DNA of 64,000 nucleotides from Novosphingobium percolationis (lineage in GTDB: Bacteria > Pseudomonadota > Alphaproteobacteria > Sphingomonadales > Sphingomonadaceae). This document shows, piece after piece, positions 54,636 through 63,703 of the stretch. The first letter of the stretch is position 1; each line of letters starts with the position of its first letter. The position numbers were made by a program, and so were the translations under genes. The notes under the pieces were generated by a model. That model was given only the letters and a program-made list of their open reading frames with translations, was not told the DNA's origin and did not search any database. The stretch is taken from assembly GCF_020179425.1 (NCBI RefSeq), contig NZ_JAILYM010000004.1, forward strand, positions 310,001 to 374,000. The letters run 5' to 3'.

Positions 54636-56396
54636 ATGACCTTCCGCCCGACCGCTCTGCTGGCGCTTGCCGCGCCTTTCGCCCTGACCGCCTGCGTGGT
54701 GCCTCCCCAAGGCGTCACCCCGCCGCCGCCCGTCGCCGCCGCCCCGCCGCACATCGGCCAGGCCGACAGCGCGGGCGTGGGAGAGCGGGGGCTCGTCTCC
54801 GCCGCCGACCCGCGCGCCGCCGATGCGGGCGCGCAGATGCTGCGACTGGGCGGATCTGCCAGCGATGCGGCGATCGCGACGATGCTCGCGCTGACCGTGG
54901 TCGAGCCGCAAAGCTCGGGCATCGGCGGCGGCGGTTTCCTCGTCATGTCGGACGCCGCCGGAACGGTCGATACCATCGACGGGCGCGAGAGCGCGCCTGC
55001 GGCGGCCGGCCCGCAGTGGTTCTTCGTCGATGGCAAGCCGCTGCCGATCATGGAAGCGATCCCCGGCGGGCGCAGCGTGGGCGTGCCCGGCTCGTTGCGG
55101 CTGGCGGCGCTGGCGCATGGAAAGCATGGCGTCATCGCGTGGCGTACGCTGTTCCAGCCGGCGATCCGCCTCGCCCGCGACGGCTTTGCGGTAACGCCGC
55201 GCCTGTTCCAGATGCTGTCGCGCTTTCCCGGCACCGGCGCGTTCGATCCGGCGGGCCGCGCGCTCTATTATGGCGAGGACGGCCAGCCCAAGCCAGTGGG
55301 CACGGTGATCCGCAATCCCGCGCTCGCCGATTTCCTCGAAACGGTCGCCGCGCGCGGCGCCGCCACTTTCTACGCAGGCGACAACGCCACGACGATCGCC
55401 GCCAAGGTCGGCACCGCACCGAAGAATCCCGCGCCCATGACGACCGCCGACATTGCAGGCTACCGCGCAGTCGCGCGCGACCCGGTGTGCGGGCAGTACC
55501 GCGTCTGGCGCGTGTGCGGGATGGGGCCGCCCTCGTCCGGCGCGACGACCGTGTTCGCCGTACTCAAGCAGCTCGAACGCTTCGACATGAAGGCGCTCGG
55601 GCCTGAAAACCCGGTATCGTGGCACCTGCTCGCCGAATCCGAACGGCTCGCCTATGCCGACCGCGACCAGTACCTGGCCGATCCGGGCTTCGTCTCGGTG
55701 CCGGTCAAGGGGCTGACCGATCCCGATTACCTCGCCGCGCGATCCGCGCTGATTTCGCCGACCGCGACGATGCCCTCGGTGCGCGCGGGCACGCCGCCGC
55801 AAGCGGTCGCGCGCTTCGCGCCCGCTCCGGCGCAGGAGGAACACGGCACCTCGCACTTCGTGATCGTCGACCGCAAGGGCAATGCGGCAAGCTATACCTC
55901 GACCATCGAAAGCGCGTTCGGATCGGGCCTCGTCGTCAACGGTTACTTCCTCAACAACGAGCTGACCGACTTCAACATCACCCCCGACAAGGATGGCCTG
56001 CCGACCGCCAATCGCGTCGAAGCGGGCAAGCGGCCGCGCAGTTCGATGGCGCCGACGCTGGTGTTCGGCCCCGATGGCAAGCTGGTCATGGCGGTGGGCG
56101 CGGCGGGCGGCGCGACGATCCCGGTGCAGGTGATCAAGACGATCATCGGTGTGCTCGACTGGGGCCTGCCCGTGGGCCGTGCCATTGCCCTGCCCGTGCT
56201 TTTCGCGCCGGGCGATGCGGTGTTCATCGAACAGGGATCGTCGCTGGAAGGTATGGCCCCCACGCTGAAGGCGCTGGGTCATGCGACGGTGATCCCGCGC
56301 GAAATGCCGCTCAAGACCAACGCCATCGTGCGCGTGGGCGAGCGCTGGATCGGCGCGGGCGACCCGCGCAGCGAGGGCGCCGCGGTCGCCGAATGA
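54636..56396 (+). CDS. ggt: gamma-glutamyltransferase, lipoprotein form
   Basis: Periplasmic N-terminal-nucleophile hydrolase acting on glutathione and other gamma-glutamyl compounds. A lipoprotein signal with lipobox LTAC (Cys about residue 20) precedes the mature protein. GGFLVM, ESAPAAA and PGSLRL are in the large subunit; the autoprocessing/catalytic Thr-405 lies in EEHGTSHFVIVD, followed by the small subunit with NNELTDFN and RPRSSMAPT (oxyanion region GAAGGATIPVQ). 586 residues, complete. It begins 10 bp after pyrD, probably in the same unit. Confidence 0.92.
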   Translation: MTFRPTALLALAAPFALTACVVPPQGVTPPPPVAAAPPHIGQADSAGVGERGLVSAADPRAADAGAQMLRLGGSASDAAIATMLALTVVEPQSSGIGGGGFLVMSDAAGTVDTIDGRESAPAAAGPQWFFVDGKPLPIMEAIPGGRSVGVPGSLRLAALAHGKHGVIAWRTLFQPAIRLARDGFAVTPRLFQMLSRFPGTGAFDPAGRALYYGEDGQPKPVGTVIRNPALADFLETVAARGAATFYAGDNATTIAAKVGTAPKNPAPMTTADIAGYRAVARDPVCGQYRVWRVCGMGPPSSGATTVFAVLKQLERFDMKALGPENPVSWHLLAESERLAYADRDQYLADPGFVSVPVKGLTDPDYLAARSALISPTATMPSVRAGTPPQAVARFAPAPAQEEHGTSHFVIVDRKGNAASYTSTIESAFGSGLVVNGYFLNNELTDFNITPDKDGLPTANRVEAGKRPRSSMAPTLVFGPDGKLVMAVGAAGGATIPVQVIKTIIGVLDWGLPVGRAIALPVLFAPGDAVFIEQGSSLEGMAPTLKALGHATVIPREMPLKTNAIVRVGERWIGAGDPRSEGAAVAE

Positions 56397-56405
56397 CCGC
56401 GCCCG

Positions 56406-57800
56406 TCAGAGCGTCAGGTTGAGATCGACGTAGCCGTAGGCGGTGTTGCCGTTGGCACGGGCGTTGGGCGCATCGCGCAGCAGCCCGCGCTTGACCAGCA
56501 GCGCCGCCCCGGTGTCGGCCTGGAGCAGCCCCGGCACCAGCCAATAGCGGACGCGGCCTTCGAGCTGATACCCCGCAAAGCGCCCCGAAGCGCCGCTGGC
56601 GTCCTTGACCGCGGTGCTGGCAAAGGCGTCGTGCACGTTCTCGGCCCAGGCGGCGCGGGCCATGGCCATCAGGTCCACGCGCTTGCTCGGCGCAGCCTCG
56701 ATCCTGAGGCCGGGCGAGACGATGTTGGCACGACCCAGCGCGCCGTACAGGCTGGTCGGCCCGAATTCCGAGCGGCGCGCGCCGAACAGCGTGTCGAAGC
56801 GGCGGTATTGACCCGCGCGGCCCGAATCGCCGCTCGCCGCATCGAACACCGCCGACAGGCGCGGCGTCCAGCCGCCGGTCAGGGTGTAGCCCGCTTCGGC
56901 GTGGACCAGCCAGGCCGAGACGTCGAGATCGGTCAGGTCCGCTCCGCCTGTGGAACGGCGTGCCTTGCCGAATTGCCAGGCAGCTTCGACGTCGTGGTCC
57001 AGCTTGCCCGCCGTGGGTCTGGCGAACAGGCGCACACCCACGGTCCACAACCGGCGGTTGCGCGTGGCGAGATCGGGGCGGTCACGTTCGAAAAGGTGGA
57101 AGGCATAACCCTCCACGCTGCCGCCCAGCACCTTGGGCAGCGTCGCATCCAGCCCCGCGAACTGGAGGTCGCCCGATTCGCGGTCGAACTTGACCTTGTT
57201 GTCGGCGATGTCCGCCGCCGCATCGGGCAGGCGCACCTGCGGCATCGTCCAGAAGCCGACCAGTCGCGCGCCATCGGCGGTGGTCCAGTCGGCCTGCACG
57301 CCGGTGAAGGCATTGGTGGTGTTGCGGAACCGGTTGCGCGCGACGAGGCGGCGGCCGCCGAGATCCATGGTGAAGCGACCAAGGGTGACAAGACCGTGCC
57401 CGCGCTTCGCGCCCTTGCCGAAGGCGCCCGTACCCCGATCGCCCAGCTCGAAGCGGACGAAGGCCTGCACGGGTTCGAGCGCGTTGACTTCGCCCGTCGC
57501 GGCGGTGGAGTTCGGCGCCTGCATATAGGCGCGGCTGTCCTGCACCTCGCCACCGATGCGCACGGGACCGGCGTCGTATTCGGCCAGCACGTCGGTGCGC
57601 AGCGAGATCATCGAATCGGCATCGGGGCCGGTCGGGCGGAACTGGTTGTCGATGCCATCGAGGCGGACGCGCAGCGAGGCGCTGACCTGCCAGTCATCGG
57701 ACGCACCCAGGGCCTGCGCCAACGGCCCCTGCTTCGCGACGGCGGGGCTTGCGGTCAGGCCTGCCGCGGCCAGCGCGGACAGGATCACTCTGTTGGTCAC
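56406..57800 (-). CDS. alginate export family outer-membrane porin
   Basis: Outer-membrane beta-barrel protein of 464 residues resembling the alginate-export (AlgE-like) family. A signal peptide (about 1-25, ending SPAVA) is followed by alternating aromatic/polar strands throughout, ending YGYVDLNLTL with the C-terminal hydrophobic residue of barrels. Typical family fragments are RTDVLAEYDAGPVRIGGEVQDSR and VTLGRFTMDLGGRRLVARNRFRNTTNAFTGVQ. The substrate is probably an organic acid or saccharide, not necessarily alginate. The start is GTG at 57800 with CAGGAGAG upstream. Confidence 0.8.
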   Translation of the reverse strand: MTNRVILSALAAAGLTASPAVAKQGPLAQALGASDDWQVSASLRVRLDGIDNQFRPTGPDADSMISLRTDVLAEYDAGPVRIGGEVQDSRAYMQAPNSTAATGEVNALEPVQAFVRFELGDRGTGAFGKGAKRGHGLVTLGRFTMDLGGRRLVARNRFRNTTNAFTGVQADWTTADGARLVGFWTMPQVRLPDAAADIADNKVKFDRESGDLQFAGLDATLPKVLGGSVEGYAFHLFERDRPDLATRNRRLWTVGVRLFARPTAGKLDHDVEAAWQFGKARRSTGGADLTDLDVSAWLVHAEAGYTLTGGWTPRLSAVFDAASGDSGRAGQYRRFDTLFGARRSEFGPTSLYGALGRANIVSPGLRIEAAPSKRVDLMAMARAAWAENVHDAFASTAVKDASGASGRFAGYQLEGRVRYWLVPGLLQADTGAALLVKRGLLRDAPNARANGNTAYGYVDLNLTL

Positions 57801-57942
57801 AGTCGCTCTCCTGCGATTTTTTGGCGTGCCCGGTCCCCCGCGTGGGGGTCCCACGATGGGCGCGGGCGCGCATATGACAGGCCAGTGCCTTCTTAGAAAG
57901 CGGGACTTGTCGAAATATGCATCCGCGCCTAAGGGGACCCCA

Positions 57943-58075
57943 CGTCACTTGGGGAGTAGCCATCCGCGCCTGCGCGGATCCCGAACGCGTCAACATACTC
58001 GGCCGAGAGGCCGTGGCGCAGGCGAGGAAGGACCGGAATGCCGGTCATCTTCGGGCGAGACCAATGGCAGCGCAC
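57943..58075 (+). ncRNA. yybP-ykoY manganese riboswitch
   Basis: Conserved elements occur in the right order: the 5' TTGGGGAGTAGCC (57949-57961), the GTCAACATACTCGG block (57989-58002), GAGAGGCCGTGG, and the closing GGCGAGACCAATGGC (58054-58068). The 5' TTGG and 3' CCAA can pair as the P1 helix (57949-57952 with 58061-58064), a covariation of the AAAGG/CCTTT pair known in other members. Family members bind Mn2+ and turn on efflux genes; the downstream gene is a GDT1/UPF0016 transporter, which fits. Confidence 0.88.
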
Positions 58076-58084
58076 TTTTCGTCC

Positions 58085-58135
58085 GGCCGGGCGGGAAGGT
58101 GTCGTTGCCGTTCGTCTCGACTGGTTCGCCCGGCC
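58085..58135 (+). promoter_or_regulatory. candidate expression platform: 9-bp GC stem before the GDT1 start
   Basis: GGCCGGGCG (58085-58093) is the exact inverted copy of CGCCCGGCC (58127-58135), and the second arm ends 13 bases before the ATG at 58149. The hairpin can block the ribosome-site region; the riboswitch could control its formation. Confidence 0.5.
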
Positions 58136-58148
58136 CCGGATACGCATC

Positions 58149-58727
58149 ATGATGCTCGAAGCCCTGACTACGTCCACCGCGGTCGTCGCGCTCGCCGAAA
58201 TCGGCGACAAGACGCAATTGCTCGCGGTGATCCTCGCCGCGCGGTTCCGCAAGCCCCTGCCGATCGTCGCAGGCATCCTCGGCGCAACGCTTGCCAACCA
58301 CTTCCTCGCCGCGCTGCTGGGCGCGACCGTTGCCGGGTTCATGGACGGCCCCGCCTTCCGCTACGCCGTCGCCCTCGGTTTCATCGCGATGGGGCTATGG
58401 ACGCTCGTGCCCGACAAGATGGACGAGGACGATGCGCCCAAGCCGTCGCGCTTCGGCCCGTTCCTGACCACGCTGGTGGCGTTCTTCATCGTCGAGATCG
58501 GCGACAAGACCCAGGTCGCCACGATCGCGCTCGGCGCGCAGTACCATGATGCGGTCGCGGTCACGATGGGCACGACGCTCGGCATGATGATTGCCAATGT
58601 GCCCGCCGTGTTCCTGGGCGAAGCGCTGCTGCGCCGCGTTCCGCTGAAAGTTGTGCGCACGGTCGCCGCGCTGCTGTTCGTGGGCCTTGGCCTGTGGTTG
58701 CTGGCGCGCACGGCCGGGATGGTCTGA
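58149..58727 (+). CDS. TMEM165/GDT1 (UPF0016) family transporter, probable Mn2+ exporter
   Basis: Polytopic membrane protein of 192 residues with two homologous halves of three helices. Each half carries the family hallmark EIGDKT (residues 17-22 and 116-121), the acidic cation-binding motif. The acidic cytoplasmic loop between halves reads DKMDEDDAP. Known relatives exchange Mn2+/Ca2+ for protons or export Mn2+; the yybP-ykoY riboswitch upstream supports manganese export. The start is ATG 58149 (or 58152); the earlier ATG at 58038 lies inside the riboswitch. Confidence 0.93.
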   Translation: MMLEALTTSTAVVALAEIGDKTQLLAVILAARFRKPLPIVAGILGATLANHFLAALLGATVAGFMDGPAFRYAVALGFIAMGLWTLVPDKMDEDDAPKPSRFGPFLTTLVAFFIVEIGDKTQVATIALGAQYHDAVAVTMGTTLGMMIANVPAVFLGEALLRRVPLKVVRTVAALLFVGLGLWLLARTAGMV

Positions 58728-58729
58728 CC

Positions 58730-59248
58730 CTAGAACCCTTCGCCCCAGGCGGCGCAATGGGGATCGAGCCCGACGAGTTGGCGGCGCAAAGAGGCGCGCG
58801 CCAGCCGCTCGACCTCCACCTTGCGGCGCGCCCCCGCCAGCGGCAGCGAGGGCGCAGGGCGCAGGATTTCCGCGTCATAGCCATCGGCCACGATCACCCC
58901 GCAGGCGTTGGGGCGGAAGGCCTCCGTTTCAAGGCAGGCACGATCGAGATGCGGCGCAAGGCCCCAGTAGAAGCGGTCGCAATGGTCAAGGTAGTCGGTC
59001 CACTTGGCATCGCCCAGCAGATCGGCCCGGCTTACCTTGATCTCGACCAGCACAATCCGACCTTTCGGATCGATGCCCATGAGGTCGGCGCGCCGCCCGG
59101 AGCGCAGCGGCATTTCCGGCAGGCACCAGATATCGTTGCGCGCAAACAGGCGAGATATCCCGCGCGCCACCGCGCGGGCCTCGATCCGCGCAGGATCGGC
59201 CCCGAGCACTGCGGGATCGGCATCAGGAAAAGGGTACGATTCGGCCAT
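58730..59248 (-). CDS. mmcB: MmcB family DNA repair protein
   Basis: Protein of 172 residues of the MmcB (DUF2793/PF06319-like) family, described in Caulobacter as an SOS-regulated repair factor for interstrand-crosslink tolerance. It has a restriction-endonuclease-like core: EMPLRSGRRADLMGIDPKGRIVLVEIKVSRADLLGDAKW, with Asp and ExK metal-site residues in RADLMGID and VEIK, and CDRFYWGLAP. The start is ATG 59248 (a GTG precedes it). A LexA box lies 14 bp upstream. It is convergent with the GDT1 gene. Confidence 0.92.
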   Translation of the reverse strand: MAESYPFPDADPAVLGADPARIEARAVARGISRLFARNDIWCLPEMPLRSGRRADLMGIDPKGRIVLVEIKVSRADLLGDAKWTDYLDHCDRFYWGLAPHLDRACLETEAFRPNACGVIVADGYDAEILRPAPSLPLAGARRKVEVERLARASLRRQLVGLDPHCAAWGEGF

Positions 59249-59261
59249 CACCCGATCGTAC

Positions 59262-59276
59262 GAACATATCAGGAAC
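59262..59276 (-). promoter_or_regulatory. LexA (SOS) box before mmcB: GTTC-N7-GTTC
   Basis: On the minus strand GTTC-CTGATAT-GTTC, an exact match to the alphaproteobacterial SOS box, 14 bp upstream of the mmcB start codon. It predicts induction of mmcB by DNA damage through LexA cleavage. Confidence 0.88.
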
Positions 59277-59287
59277 GCGTAAAGCGT

Positions 59288-59734
59288 TCAGGCCAGACGC
59301 TTCAGCCCCTGCACCGGCGCAAGGTCAAGCAGCGCCGCGCGCGCCACGAGAAATTCCTGCCAGAGTGCTTGCGCCGCAGGCACGGTCGAGCCGCCGCGCG
59401 CGTGAACCGCCAGCAAGGCCGCGAGCCCCGGCTCCATCATCGCGGCCAGATCATCCACGCCCTGCCGCGCCTCTTCGTATCGCCAACCGCCAAGATCGCG
59501 CATGATCGCGGGAAAATTGCGGACGTCGGCGCGGCGAGGCTCGACCTGCTGACCCGCCAGTTCGCAGACCACTGCCGCGGCATCGTGCAACGCCGACCAT
59601 TTCATCGACAGGACCGAGCCAACGCCGACTCCGAAGTCAGGTCGTCCCGCAGCGGGCATGGCCAAGACGGGCGCCGGACCGGGGACCGGGCCGGACGCGG
59701 CGGAATGTCCTGTCTGGATGAATGCGCTCGCCAT
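59288..59734 (-). CDS. hypothetical protein
   Basis: Protein of up to 148 residues. The C-terminal 100 residues are the probable conserved part: SMKWSALHDAAAVVCELAG, RDLGGWRYEEARQGVDDLAAMMEPGLAALLAVHARGG and a helical end ALWQEFLVARAALLDLAP. The N-terminal 40 residues are Pro/Gly-rich with no similarity, so an internal start such as the ATG at 59605 (MKWSALHD) may be the real one. No domain recognised. It is not under the LexA box, which lies after its stop. Confidence 0.6.
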   Translation of the reverse strand: MASAFIQTGHSAASGPVPGPAPVLAMPAAGRPDFGVGVGSVLSMKWSALHDAAAVVCELAGQQVEPRRADVRNFPAIMRDLGGWRYEEARQGVDDLAAMMEPGLAALLAVHARGGSTVPAAQALWQEFLVARAALLDLAPVQGLKRLA

Positions 59735-59863
59735 GCAGCAATCGTTAGCAGAGAGGTCCCTTCCAAATCGCTAAGCGAGAGCGCGTATAAGGATTCGACC
59801 GTGGACAAGCGGCGAATAGGGCTGGCCGGAAGCGCCGCGCGCTGCTAGAGGCGCAAATTCTGC

Positions 59864-59940
59864 GCACCCGTAGCTCAGCTGGATAGAGCGTTGCCCTCCG
59901 AAGGCAAAGGCCACAGGTTCGAATCCTGTCGGGTGCGCCA
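59864..59940 (+). tRNA. tRNA-Arg (CCG)
   Basis: 77-nt cloverleaf. The acceptor stem is GCACCCG/CGGGTGC, the D-arm contains TAGCTCAGCTGGATAGAGC, and the anticodon stem TTGCC/GGCAA frames the loop CTCCGAA, so the anticodon is CCG. The T-arm has GGTTCGAATCC, and the CCA end is encoded. It decodes CGG. Confidence 0.97.
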
Positions 59941-60499
59941 GCCTTTTCAGGCGCTTGCAGCGTCTGATAAACACTCCCGACATGCCGGGTCACCAGCAGC
60001 ACGGAATTGGCGGGCCGGCAGGCACCATCGAGCATAGCTGGCGTGTGCTCTATGGGCGACGCCTCTCCCCGATGCCGGGAGCGCTGGGAACGAGCGAACA
60101 CGTGCCGCCCGGCGCCCGATTCGCGGGTCCGGCAGTCGCTCCCACCGGATAGAAGCGCGAGAACCTCGCGCCACCGGCTTGCGTCGGGCCGGATGGTTCC
60201 CTGAGTTCAAAGACAACTCTGCGGGATGATCCCGCGTGGATTGAGGTGAGGAGCGATCGGCGGCGGCTGTGTCGGCATAGCCGAGCCCTCCGCGCCAGCG
60301 CCACCGCCCCGCCGCCGGGCGGCGCGATGGCGGACGGTGACGATCCGTTCAAGGCGGGGTTGTTCCGAACGGGAAAAATCCGGCCACACTTTCACCACTT
60401 GCACGAAAATTACATCGTTCGTTCGCAAAAGGGTCATGCGCCTGCGGCAAGGCGATTCTCGCCCGGTGCGTGGCGCCGGCTTGCCAGGGGACCTCCGCC
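59941..60499. other. 559-bp intergenic region between tRNA-Arg and the RTX gene
   Basis: No gene, tRNA or recognised RNA. Open frames in it are short and G/C-biased. The last 120 bp (AATTACATCGTTCGTTCGC about 60408-60426) are AT-rich and the best candidate for the RTX-gene promoter. No integration scar or att-like repeat of the tRNA 3' end was seen. Confidence 0.5.
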
Positions 60500-63202
60500 A
60501 TGCCGATCAACACCATCACCGGGGACGACACGCCCAACACGCTCGACGGCACCATCGATGCCGACGCGGTCTACGGCCTCGGCGGCGCCGATACCTTGCG
60601 CGGGTTCGAAGGCGACGACCTGCTCGATGGTGGCACGGGCAACGATACGCTGATCGGCGGCAAGGGCGATGACACTTATGTCGTCGATGCCAGCGGCGAC
60701 AGCATCACCGAACTCGCCGACGAAGGCGCCGACACCGTCCGGGCGGGCCTGTCGTGGACGCTCGGCGCGAACATCGAGAACCTGGTGCTGACCGGCGCGG
60801 GGGCGATCAATGGCACCGGCAATGCGCTCGACAACACCCTGACGGGCAACGGGGCCAACAACATCCTTTCGGGCGGCGCTGGCAACGACTGGCTGGACGG
60901 CGGCCTGGGCAACGACACGCTGATCGGGGGAACGGGCAACGACACGTTCGTCGTCGACAGCGCCGGCGACGCGATCGTTGAGAGTGCCACCGAAGGCCGA
61001 GACACCGTGCGATCGAGCCTGTCGTGGGTACTGTCGGACAATCTCGAGAACCTTGTCCTGACCGGCAGCGACGCGATCGACGGCGTCGGCAACAACCAGG
61101 GTAACGTACTGATCGGCAACGATGCCGAGAACACGCTCAACGGCTTCGACGGCAACGACACGCTCGACGGCGGGATTGGCGCAGATACGTTGATCGGCGG
61201 TCTCGGCAATGACACGCTGATCGTCGAGAGCGCCGGTGACAAGGTCATCGAGAACCTGAACGAAGGCACCGACACGGTGCGGGCATCGATTTCGTGGACC
61301 CTGGTCGACAACGTCGAGAACCTGACGCTGACCGGCATCGACACGCTCGACGGTACCGGCAATGCCCTCGACAACGCGCTCACCGGGAACGCCGCCGCCA
61401 ACGTGCTGGTGGGCCTTGGCGGCAACGACACGTTCGATGGCAAGGGCGGCGGCGATAAGCTGGAAGGTGGGCTGGGCGACGACACCTACGTGCTCGCCGG
61501 TAGCGGCGATACGGTGATCGAAGCCGCTGGCGAAGGCACGGACACGATCGTGGCCGGCTTTTCGATCACGCTCGGCGACAACATCGAAAACCTGACGTTA
61601 AGCGGCGCGGACGCCATCAACGGCACGGGCAACGCGCTGGATAACGTGCTGACCGGCAATGCCGCCGCCAATATGCTGACCGGCGGCGCGGGCAACGACA
61701 CCTATTTCGTCGACAACATCGGCGACCAGACGATCGAGCTGGCGGGTGAAGGCAACGACACCGTTCGCAGCAGCATCAGCTGGACGCTGGCGACCAACGT
61801 CGAAACGCTCGTCCTGACCGGCACCTTCGCGATCGATGGCGCGGGCAATACATCCGACAACGCCATCGAAGGCAACGACGCCAACAACGTTCTGGATGGC
61901 GGCGCGGGTGCGGACGTGCTGACAGGCCACAAGGGCGATGACACCTATGTCGTCGACAACGCGGGCGACACCACGGTGGAAGCGCTCAACGAAGGCCGCG
62001 ACCTCGTTCTCGCCAGCGTTTCGTACACGCTCTCGAGCGACGTCGAGAACCTGACGCTGACGGGCACCGACGCGATCAACGCGAACGGCAACGCCCTGTC
62101 GAACGTCATTCGCGGCAATGCCGCCGCCAACGTCATCGATGGCGGGGCCAGCAGCGACGATCTCGACGGAGCGGGCGGCTCGGACATCTACATCGTTGCG
62201 GCGACCCGCGACCACATCGGCAACGAAATCCACGATTCGGGCACCGACGGCATCGACGAACTGCGCGTCACCGCAACCACCAGCGGCACCGTCTCGCTGG
62301 GCACGCGCGAGACCGGGATCGAGCGGATCGTGATCGGCACCGGCACGGGCGCGGTTGCCGACAGCTCGGGCCTCGCGGCCATCAACGTCAGCGCCAGCCG
62401 CTCAGCCATCGGCCTGACGATGATCGGCAATGCCGGCGCCAACCAGCTGACCGGCAGCAAGTTCACCGACCTGATCGACGGCGGCGCGGGCATCGACCGC
62501 ATGGCGGGCGGCGCGGGCGATGACACCTACATCGTCGACAACAGTGCCGACGTGGTCCGCGAATCGACCCGCAGCGGCACCGACACCGTGCTTGCCAGCG
62601 CGACGTTCAAACTCGGCTCCAATGTCGAAGTCCTGACGCTCACCGGCACCGATGCCATCGATGGCACCGGCAGCACCGGGGCCAACACGATCACCGGCAA
62701 CGACGCGGTCAACCGCCTCGACGGCGGCAAGGGCGACGACGTGCTGTTCGGCATGCGCGGAGCTGACACGCTGATCGGCGGCACCGGCGCCGATACGCTC
62801 GACGGTGGCGCAGGCGAAGACCTGCTCATCGGCGGAATCGGCAACGACCGCCTTATCGGCGGCGCGGACGCCGACACTTTCCGCTTCGACACCGCACGCA
62901 TCAGCAGCGGTTCGGACGTGGTCGTCGACTTTTCGGCTGCCCAGGGCGACAAGATCCAGCTCACGCTGGCGCAGTTCAAGGGCCTTGGCGCGACCGGAGC
63001 CTTGACCGCCGAGCAGCTCTGGGCCGCCAACGGCGCCTTCTATGCTCACGACGCCAGCGACCGCATCCTCTACGACAGCGCCACGGGCAAGCTCTGGTAC
63101 GATGCCGACGGCAGCGCCAACCGCTACCTGCCGGTGCTGATCGCCACCTTCGGCGAGGCCAGCCATCCGACGCTGACAGCCGCCGACTTCATCGTGATCT
63201 GA
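60500..63202 (+). CDS. large calcium-binding RTX-type repeat protein, probable type I secreted
   Basis: Protein of 900 residues, almost entirely repeats. Units of about 90 residues alternate RTX nonapeptide runs (GGxGNDTLxGG) with a conserved module SAGDxVIExxxEGxDTVRxS-SWTLxxNxENLxLTG-x-DAIxGTGNALDNxLTGN, in about eight copies. The C-terminal 110 residues (ADTFRFDTARISSGSDVVVDF to TAADFIVI) form the typical secretion/cap domain of RTX proteins, with a hydrophobic tail. There is no N-terminal signal. No catalytic domain is visible, so an adhesin or surface-layer role is possible. No T1SS genes lie nearby. The start at 60500 has AGGGGAC upstream. Confidence 0.88.
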   Translation: MPINTITGDDTPNTLDGTIDADAVYGLGGADTLRGFEGDDLLDGGTGNDTLIGGKGDDTYVVDASGDSITELADEGADTVRAGLSWTLGANIENLVLTGAGAINGTGNALDNTLTGNGANNILSGGAGNDWLDGGLGNDTLIGGTGNDTFVVDSAGDAIVESATEGRDTVRSSLSWVLSDNLENLVLTGSDAIDGVGNNQGNVLIGNDAENTLNGFDGNDTLDGGIGADTLIGGLGNDTLIVESAGDKVIENLNEGTDTVRASISWTLVDNVENLTLTGIDTLDGTGNALDNALTGNAAANVLVGLGGNDTFDGKGGGDKLEGGLGDDTYVLAGSGDTVIEAAGEGTDTIVAGFSITLGDNIENLTLSGADAINGTGNALDNVLTGNAAANMLTGGAGNDTYFVDNIGDQTIELAGEGNDTVRSSISWTLATNVETLVLTGTFAIDGAGNTSDNAIEGNDANNVLDGGAGADVLTGHKGDDTYVVDNAGDTTVEALNEGRDLVLASVSYTLSSDVENLTLTGTDAINANGNALSNVIRGNAAANVIDGGASSDDLDGAGGSDIYIVAATRDHIGNEIHDSGTDGIDELRVTATTSGTVSLGTRETGIERIVIGTGTGAVADSSGLAAINVSASRSAIGLTMIGNAGANQLTGSKFTDLIDGGAGIDRMAGGAGDDTYIVDNSADVVRESTRSGTDTVLASATFKLGSNVEVLTLTGTDAIDGTGSTGANTITGNDAVNRLDGGKGDDVLFGMRGADTLIGGTGADTLDGGAGEDLLIGGIGNDRLIGGADADTFRFDTARISSGSDVVVDFSAAQGDKIQLTLAQFKGLGATGALTAEQLWAANGAFYAHDASDRILYDSATGKLWYDADGSANRYLPVLIATFGEASHPTLTAADFIVI

Positions 63203-63396
63203 ACCTGCCGCCATCGAGAGTTGCCCAGATGGGGCAGTCGGGAAACCGACGGCTCCATCACCTCTCCCGCGTGCTGCAGGACGAAGCGCGCAAGGCGTTG
63301 CACCTGCAGCAAAAGACGCGGCACCTCCGGCAAGGCGCACGCGCACGCCCGCGCCCGGCGCTTACGCCGCTACTTCGTGATCTGGAGGTAGGAAAC

Positions 63397-63471
63397 TGGA
63401 GCGGGCGAAGGGATTCGAACCCTCGACCCCAACCTTGGCAAGGTTGTGCTCTACCCCTGAGCTACGCCCGC
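63397..63471 (-). tRNA. tRNA-Gly (GCC)
   Basis: 75-nt cloverleaf on the minus strand. Acceptor GCGGGCG/CGCCCGC, D-arm TAGCTCAGGGGTAGAGC, anticodon loop TTGCCAA with stem ACC/GGT, T-arm GGTTCGAATCC, encoded CCA (63397-63399). Anticodon GCC. Confidence 0.97.
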
Positions 63472-63703
63472 TCGTGCGTTTCTGGCCGGTTGGGAAACCC
63501 CGTCCGGCTGGGGTGAGCGGGCCTCTAACGGGGTCTCGGAAATCGCGCAACCCCCCAAATGCACTTTCCTTTGCTTTGCCCTGTGGATTGCCGCGCGGAT
63601 TGAGGCGCAATGCCCGTATTGGGCAGCGTTGGCCCTTGCCGAACCGCGCCGCGATCCCACATGAAGGCGACTACAACGCACGCGCACTGCACGGAGAAGT
63701 TCA

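Noticed and set aside
58038..58148. An earlier ATG that would extend the GDT1 transporter N-terminus
   Set aside because: It lies within the riboswitch aptamer and adds an Arg-rich stretch with no similarity to the family.
59864..60499. Integration site at tRNA-Arg
   Set aside because: No integrase and no repeat of the tRNA 3' end was seen in the following region.
60676..62526. Serial Ser/Pro/Leu-rich frames on the minus strand opposite the RTX gene
   Set aside because: They repeat because the RTX DNA repeats; composition is antisense-like and there are no ribosome sites.
60500..62900. Regular DNA repeats that could be taken for a CRISPR array
   Set aside because: The repeats are in-frame RTX coding modules of about 270 bp, not short direct repeats with unique spacers.
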